Shown here one piece after another: positions 13,876 through 14,224 of a DNA stretch of 14,224 nucleotides. The first letter of the stretch is position 1. Each line of letters begins with the position of its first letter. Position numbers and translations under genes: made by a program. The stretch is from JANXLS01 sp038227045. GTDB lineage: Bacteria; Planctomycetota; SZUA-567; H5-PLA8. The stretch lies in NCBI GenBank assembly GCA_038227045.1, contig JBBRQD010000134.1, positions 1-14,224 of the forward strand. The letters run 5' to 3'. The notes under the pieces are model-generated. The model searched no databases, was not told the DNA's origin, and saw only the letters and a program-made list of their open reading frames with translations.

Positions 13876-14100
13876 ATGGCAAAAAAAGTGCCGTTCCTCG
13901 CACTACTTTGTAGTTCTCTGTTTGTTCTCCACGCGTGCGGAAACGGAGGTCAGGGCGGCGCGTACACTGTTTCTGGTGGTCGTGGATTCGCTCTATCCGG
14001 AGTATCCGGCGAATTCACAATTGTGCTCGGTGACCGTGCACCGTTAACGCCGACGAGTACCAATGATGTCCCGCTCATATACTATCTAAACCCAATCTAA
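13876..14100 (+). CDS. Small putative lipoprotein, unknown function
   Basis: This 74-residue frame begins with MAKKVPFLALLCSSLFVLHA followed by Cys21, a typical lipoprotein signal with lipobox LHAC. A Gly-rich linker (GNGGQGG) and a short, probably beta-rich tail follow. The frame is open to an ATG at 13819, but the lipobox favours the start at 13876. No good Shine-Dalgarno site is visible. I do not recognise the family. It occupies the place where atpC is expected but has no resemblance to epsilon. It may be a truncated or very small gene. The 82 bases between atpD and this start show no clear terminator. Confidence 0.5.
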   Translation: MAKKVPFLALLCSSLFVLHACGNGGQGGAYTVSGGRGFALSGVSGEFTIVLGDRAPLTPTSTNDVPLIYYLNPI

Positions 14101-14165
14101 ACTGAAAACACTATTTTTCGATGCCAAGGGTGTCGATTCTATATCGGGGGGCAGGAGTTGTCGCT

Positions 14166-14224
14166 ATGCTCAAGCCCGATTTGGCGAAGTGGAATCAGAC
14201 ACTCGACGACCTTTTTACGCTGGC
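14166..14224 (+). CDS. Start of a gene that leaves the window (partial)
   Basis: An ATG at 14166 has AGGAG eight bases upstream (14153-14157) and an open frame to the window end, reading MLKPDLAKWNQTLDDLFTL. The good ribosome binding site is the main support. Too little is present to name a family. The 65 bases between the lipoprotein frame and this start hold nothing else I can identify. Confidence 0.45.
   Translation, partial: MLKPDLAKWNQTLDDLFTL

Noticed and set aside
1..14224. CRISPR arrays, tRNA or rRNA genes, insertion-sequence transposases
   Set aside because: No spaced identical repeats, cloverleaf pattern, rRNA sequence or transposase motifs were seen on either strand.

Overview
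The window holds two back-to-back transport and energy modules from a GC-rich bacterium. Several features fit the Planctomycetota/Verrucomicrobiota (PVC) neighbourhood, but this is an inference and no marker here settles it: palindromic repeats built on an AGTTCnGCCTTCAGGC core, several weak Shine-Dalgarno sites, a Uma2-family gene, a large insert in AtpA and non-ribosomal L7/L12-like proteins.

Left part, minus strand (166-3433): a nitrate-type ABC importer, read right to left as substrate-binding protein (NrtA-like, Tat signal), permease (NrtB-like) and ATPase (NrtD-like). A near-consensus sigma-54 promoter (3536-3552) faces this operon, which fits nitrogen control. The 236-base gap between the binding-protein and permease genes holds two inverted-repeat structures. 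About 600 bases separate this module from the next.

Right part, plus strand (4037-13793): an F-type ATP synthase operon in the order atpZ, atpI, atpB (a), atpE (c), atpF (b), atpH (delta), atpA (alpha), atpG (gamma), atpD (beta). It departs from a standard operon in several ways. A Uma2-family nuclease-like gene sits between atpA and atpG. Two genes for exported proteins with ribosomal L7/L12 C-terminal-like domains sit between atpG and atpD. No atpC (epsilon) follows atpD. atpE looks like a semi-independent unit, with its own candidate promoter, a strong ribosome binding site and a terminator-like hairpin. AtpA carries an insert of roughly 40-50 residues.

Right end (13794-14224): a small putative lipoprotein and the first codons of a gene that leaves the window.

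One pattern cuts across both modules. Six gaps between genes carry a short repeat or palindrome within about 0-10 bases of the upstream stop codon, from three repeat families: an AGTTCnGCCTTCAGGC palindrome, GGTTTCA heptamers and CGCAAAGR octamers. Both intrusions of accessory genes into the atp operon have the octamer repeat at their upstream edge. The exported L7/L12-like pair and this placement of repeats are the most unusual things seen here.
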